64,000 nucleotides of DNA, from contig NZ_JAQOMR010000001.1 of the NCBI RefSeq assembly GCF_028401385.1, positions 1,490,501-1,554,500 on the forward strand, written 5' to 3'. This DNA comes from Marinicella algicola. GTDB taxonomy: Bacteria > Pseudomonadota > Gammaproteobacteria > Xanthomonadales > Marinicellaceae. Shown piece after piece: positions 33,201-42,181 of this stretch; within the stretch, counting starts at the first letter, position 1, and each line of letters begins with the position of its first letter. Both the position numbers and the translations under genes were made by a program. The notes under the pieces were generated by a model, which had not been told where the DNA came from, did no database searches, and saw only the letters and a program-made list of their open reading frames with translations.

Positions 33201-33456
33201 AGCGCTGGAAGGTCGCGTTGATCTGGTTTTCGAAATGATGGGCAATGAAACCATGCGTGTTGCGTCGAAGGCTGGCGGCAGCAGCGTGGTGATTGCGCGT
33301 GCGAAGAAGCCTAGCGACATCGAAAACCTGTTCTCCGCGCACGACGCTGCGCTCATTGTCATGGACAGATGCGGAGACAACCCGGCCAATCAGAGCCTTC
33401 CAACTGTGTGTCTTCCGGACCGCTCCTTGTGGCCGGACTATTTATTGCCCGACTGA
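30260..33456 (+). CDS. zorD: Zorya type I protein ZorD, SNF2-family helicase/nuclease (four frameshifts)
   Basis: Effector of type I Zorya, an SNF2-type ATPase. An N-terminal domain (about residues 1-265) precedes a linker. Helicase motifs follow: Walker A NADEQGLGKTLQTLAFL at about residue 505, box II YDEIQNLKNP at about 630 (DEIQ rather than DEAH), LTGTPVENKTQDLW, and the C-terminal GTGLTLTAANHVIHLTRWWN with NDRTHRIGQ. Four missing bases break it, near 31040 (A6 for A7), 32405 (C4 for C5), 32490 (C4 for C5) and 33190 (G4 for G5). Each correction joins conserved sequence. The corrected length is 1066 residues, as for ZorD. Its start overlaps the zorC stop (ATGA). Confidence 0.9.
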
Positions 33457-33524
33457 TGCGGGTTTCGCGACATCATCCTGCGGAGCAAGGCCTGAGCCGC
33501 GCCGGTCCATGAGGGGAGAACACG

Positions 33525-34445
33525 ATGCCGAAGGTCTTTTTCACATATGTCTGGGGCCCGCCCGGCGAGCCTTGCTGGCCGCTGACCTTCAGCTCGAAGG
33601 GCGGACGCACCCAGGCCAGAAATGTCCTGTCCGACGGCGACTATGTCTTCACGATCGGAACCCGGCAGCAAGAAACCGATGAACAATATCGCGGTCGTGT
33701 GCTTGGCCTCTATCAGGTCACGACACAAGAAGTGAACACCCGGGACTATATCGACCCGTTAAGCGCCGGCGAGGCGATGCGGCGCACGGCGGAGGAGTTT
33801 GCCTTCGCCCTCCATCCGGCCTTGGTCTGGGAGATCACCGACACAGACAATGATTTCGGCAACCTTGTTGGATCGTTACCCCGCGCGCTTTACTATCGCG
33901 CCCAGACCGGCGTCGCAGAGCTTTCGCCGGAGGCCGCTGAAAGACTGCTGGTGCTGACGCGCCGCCCGGTTCGGCTTGCCGAACCGACAACGCTTCTGGG
34001 ACAAAGGCGGATCCAGCAAAGCAGGCTGGCGCCCAAACATGAGGGCGAATTCAGCGGTCGGTTCGGCGAACATGAGACGTGGTTTGTCTACGTATTCGCT
34101 CTTCATGACCGGCAAGGCCGAAGCCTCGCCTTCAAAATCGGTTATGCTAGTGATCCCGAAGCGCGCCGGAAAGCCTACCAGTTTCCGATGGCTGAGGAAG
34201 TTACCGGTCTTCGCTGGAAATTCCTACACAAAGAAGCGTGGGCGACCGAGGACGACGCGCGAAGCGTGGAACAAGCATTGCTGAAACGATTTTCGAAGAA
34301 CCGGCTCGTGAGCAATGGCGAGATTATCCATGGCCTACCGCCTGCAGCCCGACAGTCTGCAGGGCAGGACCGACCTTCCGGAACAGCCGACGCTAAACTG
34401 AGAGCACCGCCGGGCGAAACCGCACTCGGACTGCTGATGCGTTAG
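33525..34445 (+). CDS. GIY-YIG-like (T5orf172/MUG113-type) protein next to Zorya
   Basis: 306 residues, intact. It starts 68 bases after zorD on the same strand with a GAGGGGAG ribosome binding site, so it is probably in the same transcription unit. The C-terminal half (about residues 185-285) resembles a GIY-YIG nuclease fold: WFVYVFALHD, then AFKIGYASDPEARRKAYQF, and a later glutamate in SVEQALLKRFSKNRLV. The N-terminal half (MPKVFFTYVWGPPGEPCWPL, then DGDYVFTIGTRQQET) is beta-rich and might be a PUA/EVE-like reader of modified bases; that part is inference. It is not a known core Zorya gene. It could be an independent defence gene. Confidence 0.6.
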   Translation: MPKVFFTYVWGPPGEPCWPLTFSSKGGRTQARNVLSDGDYVFTIGTRQQETDEQYRGRVLGLYQVTTQEVNTRDYIDPLSAGEAMRRTAEEFAFALHPALVWEITDTDNDFGNLVGSLPRALYYRAQTGVAELSPEAAERLLVLTRRPVRLAEPTTLLGQRRIQQSRLAPKHEGEFSGRFGEHETWFVYVFALHDRQGRSLAFKIGYASDPEARRKAYQFPMAEEVTGLRWKFLHKEAWATEDDARSVEQALLKRFSKNRLVSNGEIIHGLPPAARQSAGQDRPSGTADAKLRAPPGETALGLLMR

Positions 34446-34559
34446 CGGCAGCCGTTCCGAGATCCTCCTTCGCCCGTTTCCGAATAATCGACCCGGACTT
34501 TCCGGATACGCCGCGCTGTCAACGATGTGTTGGGCGCGGAAGTGTCGAGTCATGCCTGT

Positions 34560-34877
34560 TCAAATGGAGCACAGCCCATGTTCGAGAAAAACAGCGGCGG
34601 CCGTCTGCCACGCAAACATAAACAACCCTACACGCAGTAGTCTGGCCTTTTCAGCCCGGGTCAGGTGCGTGCACATCTGAAGATCTCTAACGATCTTCAT
34701 GATTTCGCCAGTGCGGCGATCAAGCTCTCGCAATCTCGCGCCGCCGCCAGCCAGAAGGCAGAGACGGACGTATTTCGCCTTTTGCTGCTCGCGGCATTGC
34801 AGCATATGCCACCGGACTGCCGACGCCTCCGATCGCGTAAGGCGGGTCTGGAAAATTTCCGTCCTTTGAGAACTCAT
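34560..34877 (-). CDS. Small hypothetical protein, possibly MobC-like
   Basis: About 105 residues from the ATG at 34877, which has a GGAGGAGT ribosome binding site and overlaps the stop of the AlpA-like gene (ATGA). The segment FQTRLTRSEASAVRWHMLQC followed by REQQKAKYVRLCLLAG resembles the ribbon-helix-helix start of mobilisation accessory proteins, but the match is weak. Its pairing with an AlpA-type regulator suggests it belongs to an integrated element. Confidence 0.45.
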   Translation of the reverse strand: MSSQRTEIFQTRLTRSEASAVRWHMLQCREQQKAKYVRLCLLAGGGARLRELDRRTGEIMKIVRDLQMCTHLTRAEKARLLRVGLFMFAWQTAAAVFLEHGLCSI

Positions 34878-35089
34878 CGCCACTCCTCCTCCGCCAGAGG
34901 AAGCGAGTCGATGAAATCGAGAACGTCGGCCAATCGCCATCGGACGGTGTGAGGCCCCAGACGGACGGGTCTCGGGAAATCGAGGTCCTCGCGCAGCCTT
35001 CTGTCGATGGAGCTCTCGCTCCATGACAGCAGCTCCATGAGTTCGAACTTGGAAATTAGTCGGTGTTCTAGCGGGATTTTCGTTGCCAT
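34874..35089 (-). CDS. AlpA-family excisionase/regulator
   Basis: 71 residues from the ATG at 35089 (GGAGG ribosome binding site). The MerR-like helix-turn-helix is visible as LISKFELMELLSWSESSIDR, then DFPRPVRLGPHTVRWRLADV and LDFIDSLPLAEEEW. Such proteins regulate or excise integrated elements. It faces the Zorya operon, so it may mark the edge of the mobile unit that carries the defence genes; no integrase gene is present nearby. Confidence 0.75.
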   Translation of the reverse strand: MATKIPLEHRLISKFELMELLSWSESSIDRRLREDLDFPRPVRLGPHTVRWRLADVLDFIDSLPLAEEEWR

Positions 35090-35849
35090 CTTGGCCTCCG
35101 GAGAGTGTTGAGATGGCAAGACAATTTAGACAGATTTTCGGAATGCGATATAGGGGAGTGTCTGGAAATGTGGAAAGTGGGCGGTTCCGCAGACTTTCGT
35201 GCGCAATTGTCGCTTAATTATGTGGATAAACGAACTTTAAGTATTCCAATTTATAAAAGTGCCCGAAGAATTCTTATGATCTACCAATCACGACGATGTC
35301 AGGCGCTGTCTAGCCCATACGTCGTGCCGATCGGGCAAAAGTGCGGATGAAATCGGCATTGTGCGTGTTCCCGCAGTCAAGAGATTTCGGCAAGTCTAGA
35401 GTTTTGCGTCTTCAGCCACGGAATCGAGCGTAGCCCTTTCGGTTTTCCATGTGTCGGCCCTTTAGTCGGCGCGGCATCTGGGAACGACAGCTTAGCGCCT
35501 GCATTCTGGACATTCGCAGGAATTCGGCGCTATCCATAAAGCTGCCGTTCGTTGCGGGGCGGGCGAAAGTCTATTGAGGGCGGGAAGCGGCTATCCGATC
35601 TGAAACCGTAGAATGGTTGTCTGTGGGATAAGCAACCATTTACAACATCTGGCCAGTTCTGGTTCAGTCTCCAGAAGCCTACATCTCAGCTCGGCATAAT
35701 GATGTGCACGCTTCGGCCAATGAAAATCGCAACTTTTGGGGAACAGGCTCATATTGCGCGGGTATGATCCTCTGGCTGGGGTTGTAAGGCGTCTTTCGCG
35801 TTTTGTTACCCAGGTCCAATCCTAACTGCTTCGAAGCCGCCTTCCGTTC
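35090..35849. other. Non-coding stretch between AlpA-like gene and IS256 remnant
   Basis: 760 bases with no supportable gene. Open frames here are short and without recognisable domains. The AlpA promoter must lie in the first part. Confidence 0.45.
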
Positions 35850-36262
35850 GGGACTGTCCTGATTTTTGTGCTCTGGCGTGGTAACTGCTCTTTGAGGAGA
35901 CCCACGTATGAGCATCGACAAAGAACTCCTGGACCGCCTGATGCAAGGGCGCTCGCCCGGTGACCTTTTCGGCAAGGATGGTATTCTGTCCGAACTGACG
36001 AAAGCACTGGCCGAACGTGCCCTGAGCACCGAGATTGACGTCCATCTCGACGAAGAGCGGGCTGAGGCTGTGCCCGAAGGCCATAACGAGCCGGCAAACC
36101 GCCGCAATGGCAGCAGCAGCAAGACGGTGACCACCGACAGCGGCAAGGTGGTCCTCGACATCCCACGCGACCGCAACGGCACCTTCGATCCGGTGCTGAT
36201 CGCCAAATACCAGCGCCGCTTTCCCGATTTCGACCGCAAGATCATCTCGATGTATGCCCGGG
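35850..36262 (+). mobile_element. 5' remnant of an IS256-family element
   Basis: The probable left end starts near GGGACTGTCCTGATTTTTGT at 35850. It contains the transposase start and is cut at 36262 by IS3 copy 2. The rest of the element is not present on the far side of the IS3 copy. Confidence 0.7.
35908..36262 (+). pseudogene. IS256-family transposase, N-terminal fragment
   Basis: 119 residues: MSIDKELLDRLMQGRSPGDL at the start, then EIDVHLDEERAEAVPEGHNE, NRRNGSSSKTVTTDSGKVVL and YQRRFPDFDRKIISMYARG. This is the standard N-terminal part of IS256 (mutator-type) transposases. The catalytic domain is absent because IS3 copy 2 interrupts the frame at the conserved MYARG. Confidence 0.9.
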
Positions 36263-36300
36263 GGTAATCCTCCCCTTTTAACGGGGCTTTTTGGTAGAAT

Positions 36301-37128
36301 TCACGCAGCCATTTTCAGTTTCTGTGCGGGTGTCATTCCGCCGATGCCCATATTGGGTCGCTCGTTGTTATAGCTCCATAACCATTGTGTGGCGAACGCC
36401 TGCGCCTCTTCGATACTCTCGATGATGTATTGGTCAAGCCATTCGTGTCGTACTGTCCGGTTGTAGCGTTCGACATAAGCGTTCTGCTGCGGCTTTCCAG
36501 GCTGGATGTAATTCAGCGCAATGCCCTGATTTTCAGCCCAGTCCATAAGCCTTCCACTGACATATTCCGGGCCATTGTCAACACGTATTGCCAGCGGTTT
36601 GCCGCGCCACTCAATGATCTGGTTCAGGCTACGGATGACACGCTCCGCAGGTAGAGAGAAATCGACCTCAATGCCAAGCCCCTCACGGTTAAAGTCATCC
36701 AGAACATTCAAAAGCCGAAACTGCCGGCCATCGGCCAGCCGATCCGCCATAAAGTCCATGGACCAGACCGCGTTCGGCGTTGTCGGGACATTGAGTGTAT
36801 CCGGTTTTTCCCGTTTCAGCCGCCGGCGTGGCTTGATCCTGAGGTTCAGCTCAAGCGCGCGGTAGATGCGATAAACACGCTTATGATTCCAGCGCCGTCC
36901 CTGTACGTTCCGCAGATAGAGAAAACAAAGGCCAAAGCCCCAGTTCTTCTTTGCCTGCGTCAAGCCGGCCAGAAGATCGGCGATCTGTTCATTCTCATCA
37001 TTGCGTTTGCCTTTGTATCGGTAGCAAGTTTCGCTGACACCGAACGTTCGGCAGGCAAGTGCTATGCTCACCCCACGTATCGCCACGGCTTGCGCGGCCA
37101 CCTCCCGGCGTAGAGATGGCCGCGTCAT
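36301..37128 (-). CDS. IS3-family OrfB transposase (copy 2)
   Basis: 275 residues, identical to copy 1 except for one residue (LLAGLT here). All three catalytic blocks are present: [18 protein letters not shown] and [15 protein letters not shown]. Confidence 0.92.
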   Translation of the reverse strand: MTRPSLRREVAAQAVAIRGVSIALACRTFGVSETCYRYKGKRNDENEQIADLLAGLTQAKKNWGFGLCFLYLRNVQGRRWNHKRVYRIYRALELNLRIKPRRRLKREKPDTLNVPTTPNAVWSMDFMADRLADGRQFRLLNVLDDFNREGLGIEVDFSLPAERVIRSLNQIIEWRGKPLAIRVDNGPEYVSGRLMDWAENQGIALNYIQPGKPQQNAYVERYNRTVRHEWLDQYIIESIEEAQAFATQWLWSYNNERPNMGIGGMTPAQKLKMAA

Positions 37129-37387
37129 TTTTTCCCAAAGCCTCTTTCAGCAGTTCGGTTTGCATGCTCATCTCCGCATACATCTTTTTCAGACGGCGGT
37201 TCTCGTCTTCCAGCGCTTTCATCTGGCTGATCATCGACGCATCCATGCCGCCATATTTGGCCCGCCATTTATAAAAACTCGCTGAACTCATCCCGTGCTC
37301 CCGGCAAAGTTCAGGCACAGGAACGCCACCTTCTGCCTGACGCAGAATGCCAATAATCTGTGCTTCGCTAAATCTCGTCTTTTTCAT
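36998..37387 (-). CDS. IS3-family OrfA (copy 2)
   Basis: Same product as copy 1, starting [20 protein letters not shown]. It has the same six-A run before orfB and the same uncertainty about where orfA really ends. Confidence 0.8.
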   Translation of the reverse strand: MKKTRFSEAQIIGILRQAEGGVPVPELCREHGMSSASFYKWRAKYGGMDASMISQMKALEDENRRLKKMYAEMSMQTELLKEALGKNDAAISTPGGGRASRGDTWGEHSTCLPNVRCQRNLLPIQRQTQ

Positions 37388-37457
37388 CAAAATCTCCTCA
37401 GTCATAAAACCCGAGAAAATTCTACTTTTGAAGCCCATTATTTTTCGGGGGATTACC

Positions 37458-38094
37458 CTCCTCCTCAAGCCGCTCGGGAAAATGGCTCAGCGCATGTTCG
37501 GCCGGAAGACCCGGTGCGATGTCGAACGCGGCCGGCAGTTCGCTGACCCACTCCTCGCGCCGGGGCGATCGCCAGCCGACGCGCTCCATCCTCACCATGA
37601 TCCCTGATGGCGAACGATGCGCTCCTGGTCTGGCCCTTGTGGTTGATCTTCGCCACATAGACCGGATCCTTGCCCCAGCGCAGATGACGGTAGACCCCGA
37701 TGTCGCCGGTTGTCGTTGCCAGCGGCTTGCGCGCCCGCTCGCGGTTTGTCAGCGGCGGAATAATGTCAAGGACCGCATCGCGCCAGGCCTTGGCGATGGC
37801 AAGGGCTTCCGCCTCGCCGCCCCAGACGCCATGGGGAAAGGTGCGCTTCAGCAGGATTGTCCGACGCGAGATCGTCACGGTCCAGTGTGGCGCGCCGACC
37901 CGGCTCTTGCCTGCCGCGATGGCATAAAGATCATCCTCCCGGGCAATGCGCGAACCATCCACTGTGTCAACGCGCGCTAACTTGCCCTTCTTGTGACCGC
38001 GCTTCCCCTTGCCGCCCTTGGGGCCCTTGTCGTTTCCGGATCTTCCGCCGCGCTTTGCTTCCATTTCAATGCCGTCGCGCTCAAGCGTCGTCAT
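37458..38094 (-). CDS. AP2-like DNA-binding domain protein, 3' end cut by IS3
   Basis: Last surviving gene of the VgrG-led operon. A very basic glycine/lysine-rich N-terminus (GNDKGPKGGKGKRGHKKGK) is followed by two segments that look like AP2/ERF beta-sheet units: PHWTVTISRRTILLKRTFPH and GVYRHLRWGKDPVYVAKINH followed by KGQTRSASFAI. One extra C near 37568 breaks the frame; removing it gives RLAIARREEWVSELPAAFDI. The frame reaches the IS3 end at 37457 after FPERLEEEG, so a few C-terminal residues may be lost. Its start overlaps the DUF4150 stop. The role is unknown; it could be a cargo or a regulator. Confidence 0.6.
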
Positions 38095-38485
38095 AATTCA
38101 GCTTGCCGAGCGTGTTCGATGGCCCGTCGGGGCCGGCGCAGTTCATTTCGTAGACGCAGTTGTCCTGCAGAACCTGATGGCCTTCGACCAGAAAGCTCGA
38201 CTTGTTCGATTGCGGCCGGCACCAGCCGACATTGACGCCGGACGAGACCCCGCCGCCGGTGCCCGGCTCGTTGCCGGTCACTTTCTCCGTGCGACTGGCC
38301 ATGGTGAAAGCCTGATCGCCGCCGAAGCCGGTATTGGAGATCGTCTTCGTGCTCCATTCGAGCTTCGAGACGATCATATAGGGCACCGGCACCATTTTCG
38401 GGCCGCGCGGCGTCAGGCACACGCAGGGCGAAAGACAGACGATCGCGTTGTTCTTTCCGGTATTGCGGGCAGCACTGCGGCTCAT
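38081..38485 (-). CDS. DUF4150 (PAAR-like) type VI secretion tip protein
   Basis: 134 residues of the DUF4150 family, which replaces or resembles PAAR at the VgrG spike tip: NAIVCLSPCVCLTPRGPKMV near the N-terminus and SSGVNVGWCRPQSNKSSFLV, then EGHQVLQDNC. It starts with an ATGA overlap at the end of the DUF2169 gene, so the two are translationally coupled. Such proteins carry effectors onto the spike. Confidence 0.85.
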   Translation of the reverse strand: MSRSAARNTGKNNAIVCLSPCVCLTPRGPKMVPVPYMIVSKLEWSTKTISNTGFGGDQAFTMASRTEKVTGNEPGTGGGVSSGVNVGWCRPQSNKSSFLVEGHQVLQDNCVYEMNCAGPDGPSNTLGKLNYDDA

Positions 38486-39569
38486 GATGGTTCCTTCCTC
38501 AAGGCATGCGGCAAAACTTCGATTGCTGTCACATCATTGGGGTTTTCGATTGCCTGCCGCCAGACCAGCGTCATTTGATGTTTTTCCGGGTCCGGATCGG
38601 CGATATCGCAATGGACGGTATCAAGGCGCATGATCAGCGTGCGGTCATCGGCAGTGTCGGCATAGCGCACGGCCGCTTTCAGCCCGCCCTCGGGCAGCGT
38701 GAAGCGATAGGGGCGGGGTCATGGCGCACACCGTGGACGGTGATTTCTTCCATGCCGGTGAGAAACGGCGCAAACTGCAATCGTTGCGGCGCTGCGTTCC
38801 AATAGGCAAAGTCATAATCCGCCGGCATGCGCGGATGGCGTTCGCGCTGCCAGGCATCGTCAAAGGTGCCGGCGAGCGCAAGACGCGGCTGCCAGGATTT
38901 CGTCAACGGCCCGACCCCGCAGATGGTCATCTCCGCGCCCGGCACCCAGGCGGCGAATTCGCCGGCGAGGCCGATCTGCGGGGCGGGCAGGGCCTCGCTG
39001 GCCTCCAGCAGATAATCGCTGACCATGCCGCGCCCGATCGGGTTGAACACATGCGCGTCTTCGCTTTCGTCATCGATCCTCACCGTGCCGCCATAGGCGC
39101 GTTCATAGACGAGCGGCACTTGCGTAACCGGCATTGCGTCAGAAAGCTGCCAGCGCTTGCCGCCTTTTGCCGTCTCCGGCTCCATCAGCCGCTCGCCGAA
39201 CACATGAAAGCCGTGGCTGCCGATGACCTCGGGCGCCGCGCCATCCTCCGTGGGCCGGGCGATATCCACCCGCACCGGCCAACTCGCAAGCTGCTTTTCC
39301 TCCGGCGAGCGGGCAATGGCGGAAAAGGTCAGATCGGTTTTCGGCTTGAACGGCGCGATCTCGCTTTCGGCTTTCAGCGACGAGACATTCGCCTCACCGT
39401 AAAACGCATCCGAAAGCGCCATCTCCGGCTGCGCCTTCGGCAGCACCGCGCGTCTGCCCTCGTCTATTTCGAACACTGCCCGCACCACCAGCACCCCCAT
39501 CTCACTGCCGTCCAGATACCAGTGGCGGAAGAACAGGCACGGAAAGGGAAGCGAGATTTGGGGGATCAT
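38482..39569 (-). CDS. DUF2169 type VI effector adaptor (one frameshift)
   Basis: The DUF2169 family acts as a chaperone/adaptor loading PAAR-linked effectors onto VgrG. The main part runs from LPFPCLFFRHWYLDGSEMGV to FLTGMEEITVHGVRHDP. The frame is restored by one C near 38717 to PRPYRFTLPEGGLKAAVRYA and ends ALRKEPS. About 362 residues. The start overlaps the lipase stop (TAATG) and the stop overlaps the DUF4150 start. Confidence 0.85.
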
Positions 39570-40993
39570 TATTCTGAATCCAGATATTGTTCGAAGGTCG
39601 CGATCACATAATCCATGCCGTGATAGGTCGCTGAAACGCCGAAGAGGTCCAGAAGATAGGAAAATTCAACGGCGAACATCGCAAGTGCAGGGCCTACCGT
39701 CGGAAGAACGACCTGCGCGTCAAGGAAACCTCTGTAATCCTTGACGACGGATCTCGTTCTGTCCTGGGCCATCTTGCCGAGAAGATCGCCGAACGTGAAC
39801 TTGTCATAGACCCAGGGCTGATAGGATGTGTTCGGGCCGGGCGGCGGCACTTTATCTTCGAATTGGCGTTTACCGCGTCTTCCACCCAGCCGGGGATGCG
39901 GGCGGAAAGCAGGTTGAGCGCCTGCACGAACGAAGCGGAGTTGTTGAGAATCCCGTCCAGCGCAAGGGTCAGGCGGAAGTTATTGGCAAGGGCGGCGGGA
40001 AAGACGGTCTGTTCGGTGATCGGCCAGACCACGGGCAGTTCCTCCCCGTGCGGGCGGCTGCCAGGTGGGGATGATTTGCTGGCCGATACCGCCGGTCGGC
40101 AAGACGACGGGCCGCGTTTGCGGTGGATCGCTGGAGGGACCGGGACTGATGCCCTTTCTCGGGACGAAATTGCCCGCTGGCGCGGGAAACCCGTCGATAT
40201 TCGCCTCCGCCTTGGCCCATCGCAGAATGGCGCCGAGAAACGGCAATTGTCCGGCGCGGGTCTCGATCGTCGTCAGGATTTCATCGCGCACGCCGAATGC
40301 ATTGATCGTCGCCTCGCCGAGCGAGGCAGGCTTGACCGTTTCGGTATTGACGCCAGAAGGATTGAAGGTGTGGCATAGCGTGGTGATGTCGGTATGGTAA
40401 AAGTGTTCGACTACCGTAGCTGTTGCACTGGCCAATCCACCGCCCAATGAATGACCTGCGATATTCAGACGACGATCTTGGCCGGGTTTGATCTTACTCT
40501 TGGCTATTTTTCCTCCGAACCTTTCAGCTTTGTTGTACTGCTCGCTCGGCTTCCCCAACCCCTGTTCCACATTGTTGGCCCAGTCACCATTCGGCCCGCC
40601 AAGAAAGATCAGTTGCAGGCTTGCCTGATAGGGAACGCCCAAAAGTCTAAATGCACAGGAACTGTTCAGAAGCGTGATCGGAATGAAGTTGTCGGCGATC
40701 AGCTCCTTGCGGCTCTTGCCCTTCAGCCGCTTGTCCATGGCGAACATGATCTCGCCGCCGGGATATTGCTTTTCCAGCACATCCTGAAGATCGATCACCG
40801 GCGTCTCGCCCGCGCCTGGCGCGATGTTGAGGATGACGCAGAAGGCGAAATCGCGCATGTCGTCAAAATCGGTTCCGCGAAACACCAGTGTCGGCGGACA
40901 CGTGTCTGTCTTGCTGCTCGGGTCGTAGCCCTTCACCTTGTAGAGCTTTGCGACAAGCCCGGTAATGTCCTGATCGTTCAAGCCATCCCCCAT
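39569..40993 (-). CDS. Putative type VI lipase effector, class 3-like (two frame breaks)
   Basis: Alpha/beta hydrolase with the nucleophile elbow NIAGHSLGGGLASATATVVE (GHSLGG, about residues 160-165) and the earlier LVFRGTDFDD expected of class 3 lipases. A C-terminal extension of about 170 residues has no recognised domain. Breaks near 40045 (an extra G, giving PPAREELPVVWPITEQTV) and 39853 (a missing A) are net neutral; about 474 residues. It sits between a probable immunity gene and the DUF2169 adaptor, the usual place of the VgrG cargo. It probably attacks membrane phospholipids of rival cells. No signal peptide. Confidence 0.75.
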
Positions 40994-41252
40994 TCTTCCC
41001 AGTTCTTCTCCGCCTCAGCGATCTTGTCCGGATAAAGTGTCGAAAAGCCACCGGTCGGAGGCGGGTTCTTATAAACCAGCTTGCACAGATAGGCCGCCTG
41101 CCGCCGACAGGTTTTCGGGTTGGCGTGCCCGTGGATCACCGTGGTGTTGGCCGTATCCGGGGGATGGGCGGAATGTCGATCTTAGGCGGGATGATATGGT
41201 CGGTGTCCCGCATCGGCGGAATCTTGACAACATGTTCCTGATCATTTGGCAT
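40978..41252 (-). CDS. Small protein of the VgrG operon (one frameshift)
   Basis: 91 residues, starting MPNDQEHVVKIPPMRDTDHI. After restoring one C near 41157 it continues PIPPDTANTTVIHGHANPKT and CRRQAAYLCKLVYKNPPPTG, ending KNWEEWGMA. Its start overlaps the ankyrin stop and its stop overlaps the lipase start, so it is coupled to both. I do not recognise the family; it may be a short PAAR-like or chaperone protein serving the lipase. Confidence 0.6.
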
Positions 41253-42171
41253 TTTCCACCTCCTTCCAGGGGATCGGTCCGCCAAAGATGTCTTGCGTGT
41301 TCTGGTCGGGAGGGTAGTCCGGATTGCGTTTCAGAACGCGTAGCGCGATCTGCTGTATCTCCTCGCTCATTCTGTCACGACGCTGGGTATAAGCTGCAAG
41401 TGAACTCATGAAATTCTGTAGCTTCTTCAAAGGAATTTTTAGAAAATATCCGTCATTGATGAGTTCATTGATTATGTTGAGCGAGGATGAAGTCCCTGCC
41501 ATTGCGAGAACATCCATGGATGAGTCTCCATAACTGTCTTCATCCCAAGGGTCCGCGCCAGCCCTGACCAACTCAATAAAGCCAGCATAATTCTTATTGC
41601 TAGCCGTTGCTTCGGCCACCGTGTCATTGAATCCGCCTCCCAGCCTATGATTGGGATCGCCGCCGTGTTTTAGATATAGCTGAATCAGCGACAGCATGAA
41701 CGAATGCCCATCTTTTTGATCTTCCGGGCTTCCGGGCATGGTGACATAATAGGCGAAGTTGCGTGCAGATCCCTGCGATGGCCGGTCAACAATATAAGGG
41801 TCGGCTCCAGCCGCCAGCAGTGTGTCGATCGCTTTAAGATTATGTGCCTGAAGCGCCAGAAACAGCATGGTGATCTCATCGCCATAGCGTTTGTCGACGC
41901 CGTCCGGGAGCGCCTTCACCTCGGCCTCGGAAATCGCATCGCCGCGCTCGATCTTCTGCGCCAGCCGATAAGGCTGTTCGCCATAGGGCAGGATCAACCT
42001 GCTGGAAAGCGGCGTATCCGGAGAACTCTCGATCATGTCCTGCTCCGTTCGATAGGTTTCGTATTTGCCATAGCCCCACCAGACGAGAGGCGTGACGATA
42101 ACGGCAGAGGCCACGAAAACGACCGCGTAGAATCGCCGGATAGAGGCCTGTCTCTTGTCGGGTGTGGTCAC
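41242..42171 (-). CDS. Membrane-anchored ankyrin-repeat-like protein, probable immunity protein
   Basis: 309 residues, intact. One N-terminal membrane span (FYAVVFVASAVIVTPLVWWG) leaves the rest in the periplasm. Ankyrin-like repeats include MLFLALQAHNLKAIDTLLAA with GADPYIV, then LIQLYLKHGGDPNHRL and FIELVRAGADPWDEDS. Periplasmic ankyrin-type proteins commonly protect against type VI phospholipase effectors encoded next to them. It lies between VgrG and the lipase operon part. Confidence 0.7.
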   Translation of the reverse strand: MTTPDKRQASIRRFYAVVFVASAVIVTPLVWWGYGKYETYRTEQDMIESSPDTPLSSRLILPYGEQPYRLAQKIERGDAISEAEVKALPDGVDKRYGDEITMLFLALQAHNLKAIDTLLAAGADPYIVDRPSQGSARNFAYYVTMPGSPEDQKDGHSFMLSLIQLYLKHGGDPNHRLGGGFNDTVAEATASNKNYAGFIELVRAGADPWDEDSYGDSSMDVLAMAGTSSSLNIINELINDGYFLKIPLKKLQNFMSSLAAYTQRRDRMSEEIQQIALRVLKRNPDYPPDQNTQDIFGGPIPWKEVENAK

Positions 42172-42181
42172 TGACGGCTCC

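Larger units (their letters stand above)
36263..37457 (-). mobile_element. IS3-family insertion sequence, copy 2 (complete, inverted)
   Basis: 1195 bases with the same inverted ends as copy 1 (9292-10486) and near-identical sequence. Left flank: IS256 transposase fragment; right flank: the C-terminus of an AP2-like gene. The flanks are unrelated and there is no target duplication, which suggests an adjacent deletion that removed the rest of the type VI module. The two inverted copies could recombine to flip the 26 kb between them. Confidence 0.9.

Noticed and set aside
38721..39611. 296-codon plus-strand frame
   Set aside because: Antisense to the DUF2169 gene; no recognisable protein features.
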